NCBI GenBank assembly: GCA_964567515.1
Contig: CAZMMW010000012.1
Location: forward strand, 1-17,166
DNA from: JBBIVB01 sp964567515
Lineage (GTDB): Bacteria > Patescibacteriota > Patescibacteriia > Veblenbacterales > UBA10138
DNA length: 17,166 bases
Direction of reading: 5' to 3'
The notes under the pieces were generated by a model. The model was not told the DNA's origin. It worked only from the letters and a program-made list of their open reading frames with translations, and searched no databases. Shown one piece after another: positions 1 through 6,748 of the stretch; within the stretch, counting starts at the first letter, position 1; every line of letters starts with the position of its first letter. Both the position numbers and the translations under genes were made by a program.

Positions 1-26
1 AGCAACGATTTAACTCTTTGAATCAT
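1..26 (-). CDS. 5' end of an unidentified gene (partial)
   Basis: Only the first eight codons plus two bases lie in the window. On the minus strand an ATG at 26-24 starts a frame reading MIQRVKSL. It is preceded by a good ribosome binding site (AAGGAG at 33-38 on the complement, about 6 bases from the ATG) and by a candidate promoter at 63-89. The separate promoter suggests it is transcribed independently of the suf operon upstream of it. Too little is visible to assign a function. Confidence 0.5.
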
Positions 27-62
27 ATTTTTCTCCTTTAAGTTTTGTTTTTATTCGCTTAT

Positions 63-89
63 ATTCTAGCACTTTTAAAAAAATAACAA
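63..89 (-). promoter_or_regulatory. Candidate extended -10 promoter for the truncated gene at the window edge
   Basis: On the minus strand there is an extended -10 element TGCTAGAAT (63-71) with TTGTTA (84-89) as a possible -35 at 15 bp, shorter than ideal. It lies between the sufU stop and the ATG at 26. The TGn extension makes it plausible despite the short spacer. Confidence 0.4.
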
Positions 90-119
90 AAGTTTTTTAA
101 ACTATACCTGTTTGTTAAA

Positions 120-494
120 CTAACAACTATTTTGCAGTTGCTTAATCGCAGATTGCAAAGCGTCTAAAGATAACAGAGCACACTGCAATCTGGTAGGACC
201 AATCGGAATTTTTAATAAATCAACCATCTTTTGTTTATCCCAAGTTGATATTTTATTAATATCTTGGCCTACTGCTTCAGTTAAAAGAATAGAGGCTGCT
301 GCCTGCGATAAAACACAACCCTCGCCTTTAAAAGTAGCGTCGATTAATTTTTCTTTATCAATTTTAATAGCTATCTGTAAACTATCGCCACATGAAAGAT
401 TAGCCGCCACACCATTAGCCGACGGTTTAGACAACTCCTTATGATAATGGGGGTGCTTATAATGATCTAAAATATTAGCTTGATACAAGTCCAT
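120..494 (-). CDS. sufU: SufU-like Fe-S cluster scaffold / sulfur acceptor
   Basis: This is a U-type scaffold or sulfur-acceptor protein of the SUF system, expected to receive persulfide sulfur from SufS and pass it to SufBCD. The three conserved cysteines are visible: C35 in the LSCGD motif with D37, C60 in GEGC, and C105 in RLQC. The third motif is SufU-like (RxxC) and not IscU-like (HC). However, C60 and C105 are only 45 residues apart, close to IscU, whereas Bacillus-type SufU has an extra stretch of about 18-20 residues there. At 124 aa it is therefore shorter than typical SufU (about 145 aa). It is the last gene of the suf operon, separated from sufS by about 100 bp filled by an AT-rich inverted repeat, and no clear Shine-Dalgarno precedes the ATG at 494. 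The family is secure; the shortened loop is unusual. Confidence 0.9.
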   Translation of the reverse strand: MDLYQANILDHYKHPHYHKELSKPSANGVAANLSCGDSLQIAIKIDKEKLIDATFKGEGCVLSQAAASILLTEAVGQDINKISTWDKQKMVDLLKIPIGPTRLQCALLSLDALQSAIKQLQNSC

Positions 495-498
495 AAAA

Positions 499-599
499 AA
501 CTCAAAAGTTAAAACTTAAATTTCAAAACCACAATTCAAAATTTAAAAGTTTTAAATTTTTAGATATAGTTTTGAATTTTGCGATTTAAGATTTGAGTT
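499..599. repeat. AT-rich inverted repeat filling the sufS-sufU gap
   Basis: Nearly the whole gap is an imperfect palindrome. The outer arms are 499-529 and 569-599, 31 bp each with about 25 matching positions. The centre is a perfect 11-bp inverted repeat, AAAATTTAAAA at 538-548 and TTTTAAATTTT at 550-560, around G549. It could fold in the mRNA between sufS and sufU, but it has no GC-rich stem or clean T-run, so it is not a typical terminator. Low-complexity words such as CAAAATT and TTTGAATT suggest a dispersed intergenic repeat. Confidence 0.7.
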
Positions 600-1818
600 A
601 ACATAGCATCTTCTGTGCTTTCTTAATCCCCTCAACCAACCTATCAATATCTTCTTTCGTGTTATATAGGGCACAACTGGCGCGAGTAGTAGCCAATAAA
701 CCAAACTTTCTATGCAAAGGTTGAGTGCAATGATGGCCCGCCCTTACCGCTACGCCTTCATCATTCAAAATACTAGCCAAATCATGAGCATGTAACCCCC
801 CCACACTAAAAGAAAAAACTGGACAACGATTTTTTGAATCTGCGGTACCAAATAATTTTAACCCTTCCACAGCTTGTAATTTTTCTAGACCATATTTAGT
901 TAAATCATACTCCCAAGCTGTAATATCTTGCCAACCTATCTTATTAATATATTCAATAGCCGCTCTTAAACCAATCACATCCGCTATAGCGGATGTACCA
1001 GCTTCAAATTTAGCCGGCAAAGGTCCCCAGGTGGTGTCCTGATAAGTTACCTCGTTAATCATATGACCACCAGTTAAAAAAGGTGGCATACTTTCTAATA
1101 ACTCTTTTCTACCATATAGCACCCCCACACCAGTTGGGCCATATATTTTATGTCCAGAAAACACTAAAAAGTCACAATTTAATTTCTGCACATCAGTTGC
1201 TTGATGGGGCACAGACTGAGCGGCATCTAAAATAGCTAACGCACCAACTTTTCTAGCTTGAATAATTATTTTTTCTATCTCATTAATAGTACCTAAAGCA
1301 TTAGAAGTTACTACTACACTAACTATCTTAGTTTTAGGTGTAATTATTTCTTCTAAATTATTTAAGTCTAAACGGAATTCAGAAGTAACTGGAATAAATT
1401 TTAAAATCGCACCGCTTCGTTTACACGCCTGTTGCCAAGGAACCAAATTAGCATGATGCTCCATCTCCGATAAGACTACTTCGCTCCCTATTTTTAAAGT
1501 AGATCCTAAAGCATAAGCTAGTAAATTCAAAGCCTCGGTTGTGTTTTTTGTAAAGATAATTTCTACTGGTTCCCGAGCATTAATAAAACTAGCCACCGCT
1601 TGCCTAGTTTCCTCAAATTCTAATGTACTCAACTCTGCCATGTCATACACACCACGATGAATATTAGCAAAATGCGTCCGATATAAATCATCTATGGCTT
1701 TTATAACAACTTCGGGTTTTTGTGCTGACGCGGCATTATCTAAAAAAGCCCACGCTTTGCTGTTTTTTTTCTGTAAAAAGAAAGGGAAATCGACTCTTAA
1801 TTTATCCAAATTTAACAT
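598..1818 (-). CDS. sufS: Cysteine desulfurase SufS (group II)
   Basis: This is a PLP-dependent enzyme that converts cysteine to alanine and leaves a persulfide on its active cysteine, supplying sulfur for Fe-S clusters. The 406-aa length is normal. Visible residues are the PLP-stacking histidine in EMEHHAN (121/122), D198 in LDAAQS, the Schiff-base lysine K224 in SGHKIYGPTG, and the catalytic C364 in RAGHHCTQPLH, followed by the TRAS motif (R379). The short RAGHHC loop is typical of group II SufS enzymes that need a partner protein, here SufU, since no SufE is present. The LHAHD motif (H345) matches the histidine that in Bacillus SufS exchanges a zinc ligand with SufU. The start overlaps the end of sufD by 17 bp, indicating translational coupling. 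Confidence 0.97.
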   Translation of the reverse strand: MLNLDKLRVDFPFFLQKKNSKAWAFLDNAASAQKPEVVIKAIDDLYRTHFANIHRGVYDMAELSTLEFEETRQAVASFINAREPVEIIFTKNTTEALNLLAYALGSTLKIGSEVVLSEMEHHANLVPWQQACKRSGAILKFIPVTSEFRLDLNNLEEIITPKTKIVSVVVTSNALGTINEIEKIIIQARKVGALAILDAAQSVPHQATDVQKLNCDFLVFSGHKIYGPTGVGVLYGRKELLESMPPFLTGGHMINEVTYQDTTWGPLPAKFEAGTSAIADVIGLRAAIEYINKIGWQDITAWEYDLTKYGLEKLQAVEGLKLFGTADSKNRCPVFSFSVGGLHAHDLASILNDEGVAVRAGHHCTQPLHRKFGLLATTRASCALYNTKEDIDRLVEGIKKAQKMLC

Positions 1819-2542
1819 ATGAATTTAAGTGCTGTTTAATTAAATTGCTAATTTTCTGATCAGCTGGCATTACTTCCTCAATAAAGCTATCCAATAGTAA
1901 ACTTTTTGCGCTTGCTTCGTCAAGACCACGGGAACGTAAATAGAAAATTTCTGGTTCAGATAATCTGCCGCTGGTAGCATCATGCACAGCTTGTACCTTG
2001 TCATTTAAAATCTCTAGAATTGGTTGACTTATTGCTTTACTATTATTCCCCATTAAGACAGTCCGGTCGGATAAATGTGCGTCGGCGCCACCAGCGTTTT
2101 TATCTATCTTCAATATCTCTTTACTAGAACTATTTGCTTGTTGCCACAGTATTCTTTTTAATTTTATATGACTATAAGTATCTTGATGTTGATGCTGAAG
2201 ATGTAAATCAAAACGATGTTGATCGCGATTGCCGGCTAAAGCCAAGATATTAATTTGCGATCGAGCGTTTTGCCCTGACAACAAAAAATCTATCTTAATG
2301 CTTAAATCATGACATTCCCATAACAATAAATAAAAATTCATTTTGGCGTTTTCTTTTAATACAACCTTGCCTTGAAAAAGATGATTTTCTGTTTTGCCAT
2401 AAATAATATAGTTCAATTCAGTATTTTTTTTGGTACAAATAAAAAACTTATTTTTAAAAACTACTAAGGGCACAGCTAAACTATTATTACTATCTATATT
2501 AACAATATTTAAAGTCTTTTTATTAGTTTTTTTATACTTCAT
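1802..2542 (-). CDS. sufD: Reduced SufD, SufBCD scaffold subunit
   Basis: SufD is the SufB paralogue that partners it in the SufBC2D scaffold. The C-terminal core is recognisable: a SQPILEILNDKVQAVH segment (172-187) then HDATSG, then EIFYLRSRGLDEASAKSLLLDSF, equivalent to the SufD consensus around the SHGAT motif and the FYLxSRG helix. The likely cluster-site histidine (E. coli H360) is kept as H187, while the nearby position that is often Cys is Ala. At 246 aa it is far shorter than typical SufD (about 400 aa): the N-terminal helical region is missing and the beta-helix is short. It lies 12 bp after sufB and overlaps sufS by 17 bp. The position between sufB and sufS and the C-terminal motifs make the assignment firm even though the N-terminus (lysine- and asparagine-rich) is poorly conserved. 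Confidence 0.88.
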   Translation of the reverse strand: MKYKKTNKKTLNIVNIDSNNSLAVPLVVFKNKFFICTKKNTELNYIIYGKTENHLFQGKVVLKENAKMNFYLLLWECHDLSIKIDFLLSGQNARSQINILALAGNRDQHRFDLHLQHQHQDTYSHIKLKRILWQQANSSSKEILKIDKNAGGADAHLSDRTVLMGNNSKAISQPILEILNDKVQAVHDATSGRLSEPEIFYLRSRGLDEASAKSLLLDSFIEEVMPADQKISNLIKQHLNSYVKFG

Positions 2543-2554
2543 AGATTCATACTA

Positions 2555-3952
2555 TTAGCCAACTGCTCCACCCATCTCTAATTTAATCAACCGATTTAGC
2601 TCTAACGCGTACTCCATTGGCAATTCTTTAGATACAGGTTCAATAAAACCGCTGACAATCATAGAAGCGGCCTCGTCTTCTGATAAACCTCGTGACTGTA
2701 AATAAAATAATTGATCTTGTTGAATTTTAAAAATCGAAGCTTCATGCTCCACCCGTACTTCCGGCTCATCTACTTGCATAGTAGGATAAGTATCAGCGCG
2801 AGACGCATCATCTAATAATAAAGCATCGCATTGTGATTTAACCTTTACGTTTTTAGCGCCTTTGACCACTTTAACCAAACCACGATAGCTAGTGCGCCCG
2901 CCTAACACACTTACCGATTTAGAAATAATACATGAACTGGTATCAGCTGCTAAATGAACCATCTTCGCTCCTGTATCCTGGTGTTGTTTTTTACTCGCCA
3001 CGGCTAACGACAACATATTTGCCTTAGCTCCCCTACCTTTTAATATAACTGCCGGATATTTCATAGTTAATTTGCTGCCAAAATTACCGTCAACCCATTC
3101 CACCGTAGCGCTTTCTTCTGCCAACGCGCGTTTAGTTACTAGGTTATAAACATTATTAGACCAATTTTGCATAGTGGTATAGCGTATGCGTGAATACGGT
3201 TTAGCAAAAATTTCTACCACAGCTGCGTGTAAAGAGTCTACTGAATACCTAGGTGCCGTGCAGCCTTCAACATAAGAAACCTGACTTCCCTTCTCTGTAA
3301 TAATCAAAGTTCTTTCAAATTGCCCCATATTTTTAGCATTCAGACGAAAATAGGTCTGCAATGGCACTTCCACTTTTACATTCTGTGGCACATACACAAA
3401 ACTGCCACCTGACCACACTGCGCTGTTTAAAGCTGAAAATTTATTATCAGCTATTGGTACCAATTTGCCCAAATATTGTTTTACTATGTCTGGATATAAT
3501 TTAACAGCCGAGGACAAATCACAAAAAATCACCCCTTGTTTTTGCCATGCTTGTTTAAGATGGCTGTATACTACTTCCGATTCATATTGTGCTCCAGAAC
3601 CTGCCAAAAATTTAGCCTCAGCTTGTGGTACACCTAGTTTATAAAAAGTTTTCTTTATTTGTAGTGGTACTTGCTGCCAATTACTTACCTGGCGTTCAGT
3701 TGGTTTAATATAATATTGGATTTTATTAAAATTCAATTTACTTAAATCACTGCCCCAATTAGGCGTCTTCTGTTGTTTAAAAATTTGCAAGGCTTGTCGA
3801 CGTATCTTTCTAAGCCACGACGGTTCTGCTTTAATATTAGATATTTCATCAACTACAGCGGCTGATAAACCTTGGGGAATAGAATAAACTGGTTTCAAAT
3901 CATCGTGAAAATTATAGCTATTATTTATGTCTGTAAATTTACCTTGTCTCAT
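2555..3952 (-). CDS. sufB: SufB, Fe-S cluster scaffold subunit
   Basis: SufB is the scaffold of the SUF complex on which the nascent Fe-S cluster forms, together with SufC and SufD. The 465-aa protein is near full length. Conserved residues are visible: C231 in SYVEGCTAP (E. coli C254, persulfide entry), C375 in KSQCDALLL (E. coli C405, cluster ligand candidate), and H403-E404 in RVEHEAS. The QDTGAKMVHLA and SRGLSEDEA segments are typical. Its ATG follows the sufC TAA with no intervening base, and the end of sufC supplies a Shine-Dalgarno (AAGGGG), so the two are translationally coupled. It ends in a double stop, TAA TAG. Confidence 0.97.
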   Translation of the reverse strand: MRQGKFTDINNSYNFHDDLKPVYSIPQGLSAAVVDEISNIKAEPSWLRKIRRQALQIFKQQKTPNWGSDLSKLNFNKIQYYIKPTERQVSNWQQVPLQIKKTFYKLGVPQAEAKFLAGSGAQYESEVVYSHLKQAWQKQGVIFCDLSSAVKLYPDIVKQYLGKLVPIADNKFSALNSAVWSGGSFVYVPQNVKVEVPLQTYFRLNAKNMGQFERTLIITEKGSQVSYVEGCTAPRYSVDSLHAAVVEIFAKPYSRIRYTTMQNWSNNVYNLVTKRALAEESATVEWVDGNFGSKLTMKYPAVILKGRGAKANMLSLAVASKKQHQDTGAKMVHLAADTSSCIISKSVSVLGGRTSYRGLVKVVKGAKNVKVKSQCDALLLDDASRADTYPTMQVDEPEVRVEHEASIFKIQQDQLFYLQSRGLSEDEAASMIVSGFIEPVSKELPMEYALELNRLIKLEMGGAVG

Positions 3953-4702
3953 TTAACCCCTTCGTTTTAGAGATTTATAACCAGATTTCTCAATTTGATT
4001 GATTATACCTTTCTGGCCCTCCTTAACAATTTTACCCTTAATAGATATATATACCTTATCTGTCTTTAAATATTTTAAAATTCTCTGATAATGGGTAATT
4101 ACCAGCATTCCCATATTTTTTTGCTGACGTAGTATCTTAGCAATAATTTTCACAGCATCAATATCTAATCCTGAATCAATTTCGTCAATAATAGCTAATT
4201 TTGGTTTAAGTAATAGCATCTGTAATATTTCTAGTTTCTTTTTTTCACCTCCAGAAAACCCATCATTAACTGAACGATCTAATAATTTATCTGATAAATC
4301 TAACTGGCTAATTTTACTAGTTAATAGTTTATTAAAATCAGTTATCGTCAAAATTGATTTTTTTTGATTAACCAATAAATTATTATGAATGGTGCGCAAA
4401 AAATCCCGTACCGCCAACCCAGCAATGCTCTGCGGATACTGCCAAGCTAAAAAAATTCCGGCTTTAGCTCTTAACTCCGGTGTCCAATTATTTATTTTTT
4501 TACCTAAAAAATAAATACCTCCTTGCTCTATAGTATAAGACGGGTGACCGGCAATTATCTGTGCTAAGGTTGACTTACCAGAAGCATTAGGGCCCATTAA
4601 GACATGAATTTCGCCTGGTTTAATTAGTAAATTCGAAATATCAATAAGAGCAGTATGATCGACACCAACACGAAGGTTTTTTATTTGCAGTAAGTAACGC
4701 AT
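3953..4702 (-). CDS. sufC: SufC ABC-type ATPase
   Basis: SufC is the soluble ABC ATPase that drives conformational change of the SufB-SufD scaffold. All nucleotide-binding motifs are visible: Walker A GPNASGKST (37-45), Q-loop FLAWQYP (Q88), signature FSGGEKKK (149-156), Walker B LAIIDEIDSGLD (169-180) with D173/E174, and H-loop H204. FSGGEKKK and DEIDSGLD are SufC hallmarks that separate it from transporter ATPases. Length (249 aa) is normal. It starts 2 bp after the superoxide dismutase stop and is directly joined to sufB. The C-terminus is lysine-rich. Confidence 0.97.
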   Translation of the reverse strand: MRYLLQIKNLRVGVDHTALIDISNLLIKPGEIHVLMGPNASGKSTLAQIIAGHPSYTIEQGGIYFLGKKINNWTPELRAKAGIFLAWQYPQSIAGLAVRDFLRTIHNNLLVNQKKSILTITDFNKLLTSKISQLDLSDKLLDRSVNDGFSGGEKKKLEILQMLLLKPKLAIIDEIDSGLDIDAVKIIAKILRQQKNMGMLVITHYQRILKYLKTDKVYISIKGKIVKEGQKGIINQIEKSGYKSLKRRG

Positions 4703-4704
4703 GA

Positions 4705-5310
4705 TTATTTTTCTAAAAATCTGTGTTCAACTTCTGGCCAATTAACCACTTGCCACCAAGCCTCTATATATTCCACTCGACGATTTTGAAATTTAAGATA
4801 ATAAGCATGTTCCCAAACATCAATGGTCAGTAATGGTTTTAAACCTTGTGATATGGGGCTGTCTTGATTTGCTGTGGTTATAATGGAAAGTTTATTAACC
4901 GCATCAGCTACTAACCACGCCCAACCGCTGCCAAATAGACCAACCGCCGCTTTAGTAAAATTTTCTCGAAAATTACTAAAGTCGCCAAAATCGCTAGAGA
5001 TTTTTTGGGCTAATACACCAGTTGGTTCTCCGCCGCCGCCCGGTTTCATTATCGTCCAAAAAATAGAATGGTTATAATGTCCGCCACCGTGATTTTTTAC
5101 TGCCATTCTAATATTTTCCGGAATTATATTTAAATCAATTAGTAATTCCTCCTTAGTTTTGTTTTCTAATTCTGGTGCTCCGGCTAAGGCTTCATTAAGT
5201 TTGGTTACATAAGTAGCATGGTGTTTAGAATGATGCACTTCCATTGTTTTTGCATCCAAGTATGGCTCTAATGCATCATAAGAGTAAGATAATTTTGGTA
5301 AAGTAAACAT
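4705..5310 (-). CDS. sodA: Superoxide dismutase, Mn/Fe family
   Basis: This cytoplasmic enzyme disproportionates superoxide to oxygen and hydrogen peroxide. The four metal ligands are present: H26 in MEVHHSKHH, H81 in GGGHYNHSIFW, and D164 and H168 in DVWEHAYYLKFQNRR. Glycine 77 together with the glutamine in TTANQDSP (Q149) is the pattern of the Mn-type enzyme, as in E. coli SodA, which it resembles along its length. Metal specificity cannot be settled from sequence alone. No signal peptide is seen. It sits between the Rrf2 regulator and sufC in the same operon, so it is probably controlled with Fe-S assembly, which makes sense because superoxide destroys exposed clusters. Confidence 0.96.
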   Translation of the reverse strand: MFTLPKLSYSYDALEPYLDAKTMEVHHSKHHATYVTKLNEALAGAPELENKTKEELLIDLNIIPENIRMAVKNHGGGHYNHSIFWTIMKPGGGGEPTGVLAQKISSDFGDFSNFRENFTKAAVGLFGSGWAWLVADAVNKLSIITTANQDSPISQGLKPLLTIDVWEHAYYLKFQNRRVEYIEAWWQVVNWPEVEHRFLEK

Positions 5311-5346
5311 AATATTAAGTAAGAGTTAAGAGTAAGTGTAAGATTT

Positions 5347-5745
5347 TTATTTTAATAAATCTGCTAAAGTTAAATTACTCAAGATACGATAAATTTTGTT
5401 ACGCACGCTAAGCCAGCCTTTTTTCATCACACAATTTTTCTGCCGCGGACAAATTTTATGATCGCCAGTGCAGATAGTCGGCGCTAAATCTCCTTCTAAA
5501 ATCTCTAATACTTCCAATAATTTAATCTGTTGGGCTGGTTTGGCTAAACTATAACCGCCACCACTGCCCTCTTTGCTGGTAATTAATTTGGCTATTTTTA
5601 ATTTACTAGCCAATCTTTCCAAATACTTAAGTGGCAAACTCTTAGCTTGAGCTACTTCAGCCAAACTAACAAAACCTTTTTTTTGGCTGGCTAAATATTC
5701 CAAGAAACTTAAACCATAATCACCTTTTGTAGATAAACCAAACAT
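5347..5745 (-). CDS. Rrf2-family Fe-S-sensing transcriptional regulator (IscR/SufR-like)
   Basis: This 132-aa winged-helix repressor belongs to the Rrf2 family. The N-terminus has the typical STKGDYGL start and a helix-turn-helix (about 26-50, SLAEVAQAKSLPLKYLERLASKL), followed by the glycine-rich wing SKEGSGGGYSLAKP (57-70). Three cysteines, C92, C99 and C105 (spacing x6, x5), match the cluster-binding triad of IscR (C92/C98/C104). It is the first gene of the suf operon, and its promoter overlaps a perfect palindrome at 5844-5870. The likely model is repression of its own operon when cluster-loaded, with release when clusters are short. A GAGAGGTG ribosome binding site precedes the ATG. IscR-like function is inferred; the family is secure. 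Confidence 0.94.
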   Translation of the reverse strand: MFGLSTKGDYGLSFLEYLASQKKGFVSLAEVAQAKSLPLKYLERLASKLKIAKLITSKEGSGGGYSLAKPAQQIKLLEVLEILEGDLAPTICTGDHKICPRQKNCVMKKGWLSVRNKIYRILSNLTLADLLK

Positions 5746-5763
5746 GAAACACCTCTCTTGATC

Positions 5764-5832
5764 CCTCCGCCTTAAGCGAAGGCTATTTAATATTCTTCAT
5801 TCGCAGTAGCCTCACAACTTACGAGGCGGAGG
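5764..5832. repeat. GC-rich branched inverted repeat in the leader of the suf operon
   Basis: CCTCCGCCT (5764-5772) and AGGCGGAGG (5824-5832) are perfect 9-bp arms. Nested inside are AGGCT (5780-5784) with AGCCT (5808-5812), and an alternative GCGAA (5776-5780) with TTCGC (5800-5804). It lies in the transcribed leader between the operator and the regulator's ribosome binding site. No T-run follows on either strand, so it is not an obvious terminator. Its words (CTCCGCC, AGCGAAGG) recur in the hairpins at 6836-6924, suggesting a dispersed repeat family. Confidence 0.65.
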
Positions 5833-5843
5833 AGAATAAATTA

Positions 5844-5870
5844 ATACTCCTACTTTATAAGTAGGAGTAT
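5844..5870. promoter_or_regulatory. Operator palindrome for the Rrf2-type regulator
   Basis: This is a perfect inverted repeat: ATACTCCTACTT, spacer TAT, AAGTAGGAGTAT. Its layout (ATA, n5, ACT, n5, AGT, n5, TAT) closely resembles IscR type 1 sites (ATA, n4, ACT, n5, AGT, n4, TAT) but is one base longer in each half. It covers the -10 element and probable transcription start of the suf operon promoter, the classical position for a repressor site. The adjacent Rrf2 regulator is the obvious ligand; binding itself is inferred. Confidence 0.82.
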
Positions 5871-5894
5871 AAAATAACTCATAACTCTTGTCAA
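5866..5894 (-). promoter_or_regulatory. Sigma70-type promoter of the suf operon
   Basis: On the minus strand a perfect -35 TTGACA (5889-5894) and a -10 TATACT (5866-5871) are separated by exactly 17 bp. The -10 overlaps the first bases of the operator palindrome. Transcription would start around 5860 and run through the regulator, sod and sufCBDSU. It is the only strong promoter seen for this operon. Confidence 0.82.
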
Positions 5895-5916
5895 TATATC
5901 CAAAATAAATCGACGC

Positions 5917-5945
5917 TTGACAGATTAACACCCAGATGCTATGCT
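5917..5945 (+). promoter_or_regulatory. Strong promoter of the zinc-ribbon gene unit
   Basis: Perfect -35 TTGACA (5917-5922), a 17-bp spacer and -10 TATGCT (5940-5945) with the TGn extension just upstream (TGC at 5937-5939). It is back-to-back with the suf promoter, the two -35 boxes being 22 bp apart. Expected transcription start is near 5952, giving a leader of about 165 nt before the ATG at 6120. Confidence 0.75.
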
Positions 5946-5985
5946 AATCTATTCTAACAGTAAAAATGTAAATTGACAATAAAAA

Positions 5986-6101
5986 GCCCTGGTGGCGCAA
6001 GGTTTTGGAGCCGCTATCGCGATAACGGCCTCGATGCTTTACCTGGCGTGGCTCACACTAGGGCACAAATGTGAAACCACCTCAACCGAGCCAGTTGGGG
6101 T
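5986..6101 (+). ncRNA. Structured 5' leader, candidate cis-regulatory RNA
   Basis: The leader can fold into a long bulged rod and a second hairpin. Stem 1 pairs 5986-5994 (GCCCTGGTG) with 6056-6064 (CACTAGGGC), with one G-U. Stem 2 pairs 5995-6003 (GCGCAAGGT) with 6041-6049 (ACCTGGCGT), with one internal mismatch and one G-U. The tip is a hairpin at 6008-6032 with GAG/CTC and CCG/CGG pairs. A further hairpin pairs 6079-6086 (ACCTCAAC) with 6094-6101 (GTTGGGGT), ending just before the ribosome binding site (AAGGAG, 6109-6114). The extent of complementarity argues for a functional fold, but I match it to no known riboswitch, and it is not a tRNA. Function (attenuation, protein binding or stability) is unknown. 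Confidence 0.5.
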
Positions 6102-6119
6102 ACTAAAAAAGGAGCTATA

Positions 6120-6728
6120 ATGAAAACTATACCTCTAATACCGGTAATAAAGCGCAACTTCGCCGGTAAATTACACACCGATCCTGAGTGTATCAAGTGT
6201 GGAGTACTCCTAACCGGAGAATATATCTCAGTATCGTGCGATAACATATGGAAGAAGGTGTGCCTCAAGTGCGACAAGAGAGGAATACTTGTTGCGCTCA
6301 ATTCTCTTGTAAAAGAATTACAAGAGATTATAAAGAGGCGCATCGTACGTCAGCGCGCGCAAATCGAGGCTAATGTACGAGTTAGCTTTGAGCCTCTCAT
6401 CAAAGCAGAGGTACAAAAGATTATATCGGCATCTAGCATGCCGAATGTACGTGAGAGTGAGTTGGGGCAACTCATAATACAATACGAAGCGGAAATCCGT
6501 TCCGCAATATTGGAACGCCAAAAAATTTGCTGCGACTGCGGCAAGGAAAATCCTAATCCAAATTATCCGCGCTGCCTGAAATGCTGGCGCTCTCACAAGG
6601 AAAAGAATCTTCCCTTGTTGGATGATTCTAAATATCAAAATGTCATGAGAACCGCTTTAGAAGACAGTCGAGGGATGAAAGAACTGCATCGCAGATCGAT
6701 TCGGTTCGGTGTTAGAAAGCGCCGTTAA
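6120..6728 (+). CDS. Unknown protein with two zinc-ribbon-like modules
   Basis: I do not recognise this 202-aa protein. It has two cysteine-pair modules: C24-x2-C27 with C48-x2-C51 near the N-terminus, and C137/C138-x-C140 with C152-x2-C155 near the C-terminus, each consistent with a zinc ribbon. Between them (about 56-135) is a charged, helix-forming region. The C-terminus is strongly basic (last residues RFGVRKRR). There is no signal peptide or membrane segment, so a cytoplasmic nucleic-acid-binding role is plausible but unproven. The start is well supported by AAGGAG five bases before the ATG. It has its own promoter, structured leader and terminator, and runs against its neighbours. Its sequence has CG-rich runs (for example near 6340-6360) unlike the AT-rich genes around it, which suggests transfer. 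Confidence 0.8.
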   Translation: MKTIPLIPVIKRNFAGKLHTDPECIKCGVLLTGEYISVSCDNIWKKVCLKCDKRGILVALNSLVKELQEIIKRRIVRQRAQIEANVRVSFEPLIKAEVQKIISASSMPNVRESELGQLIIQYEAEIRSAILERQKICCDCGKENPNPNYPRCLKCWRSHKEKNLPLLDDSKYQNVMRTALEDSRGMKELHRRSIRFGVRKRR

Positions 6729-6748
6729 ACTCTCCTCTTGTTGCGATA

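Noticed and set aside
4874..5077. Plus-strand open frame opposite superoxide dismutase
   Set aside because: It lies antisense within a firmly identified gene and has no family features.
5986..6064. tRNA or tRNA-like gene, suggested by the 7-bp acceptor-like end pairing
   Set aside because: No T-arm with GTTCRA, no canonical D-arm, and no 7-base anticodon loop can be fitted between the ends.
6053..6638. Three minus-strand open frames opposite the zinc-ribbon gene (6053-6343, 6318-6638, 6350-6544)
   Set aside because: They are antisense to a gene with a clear ribosome binding site, promoter and terminator, and lack recognisable motifs or ribosome binding sites of their own.
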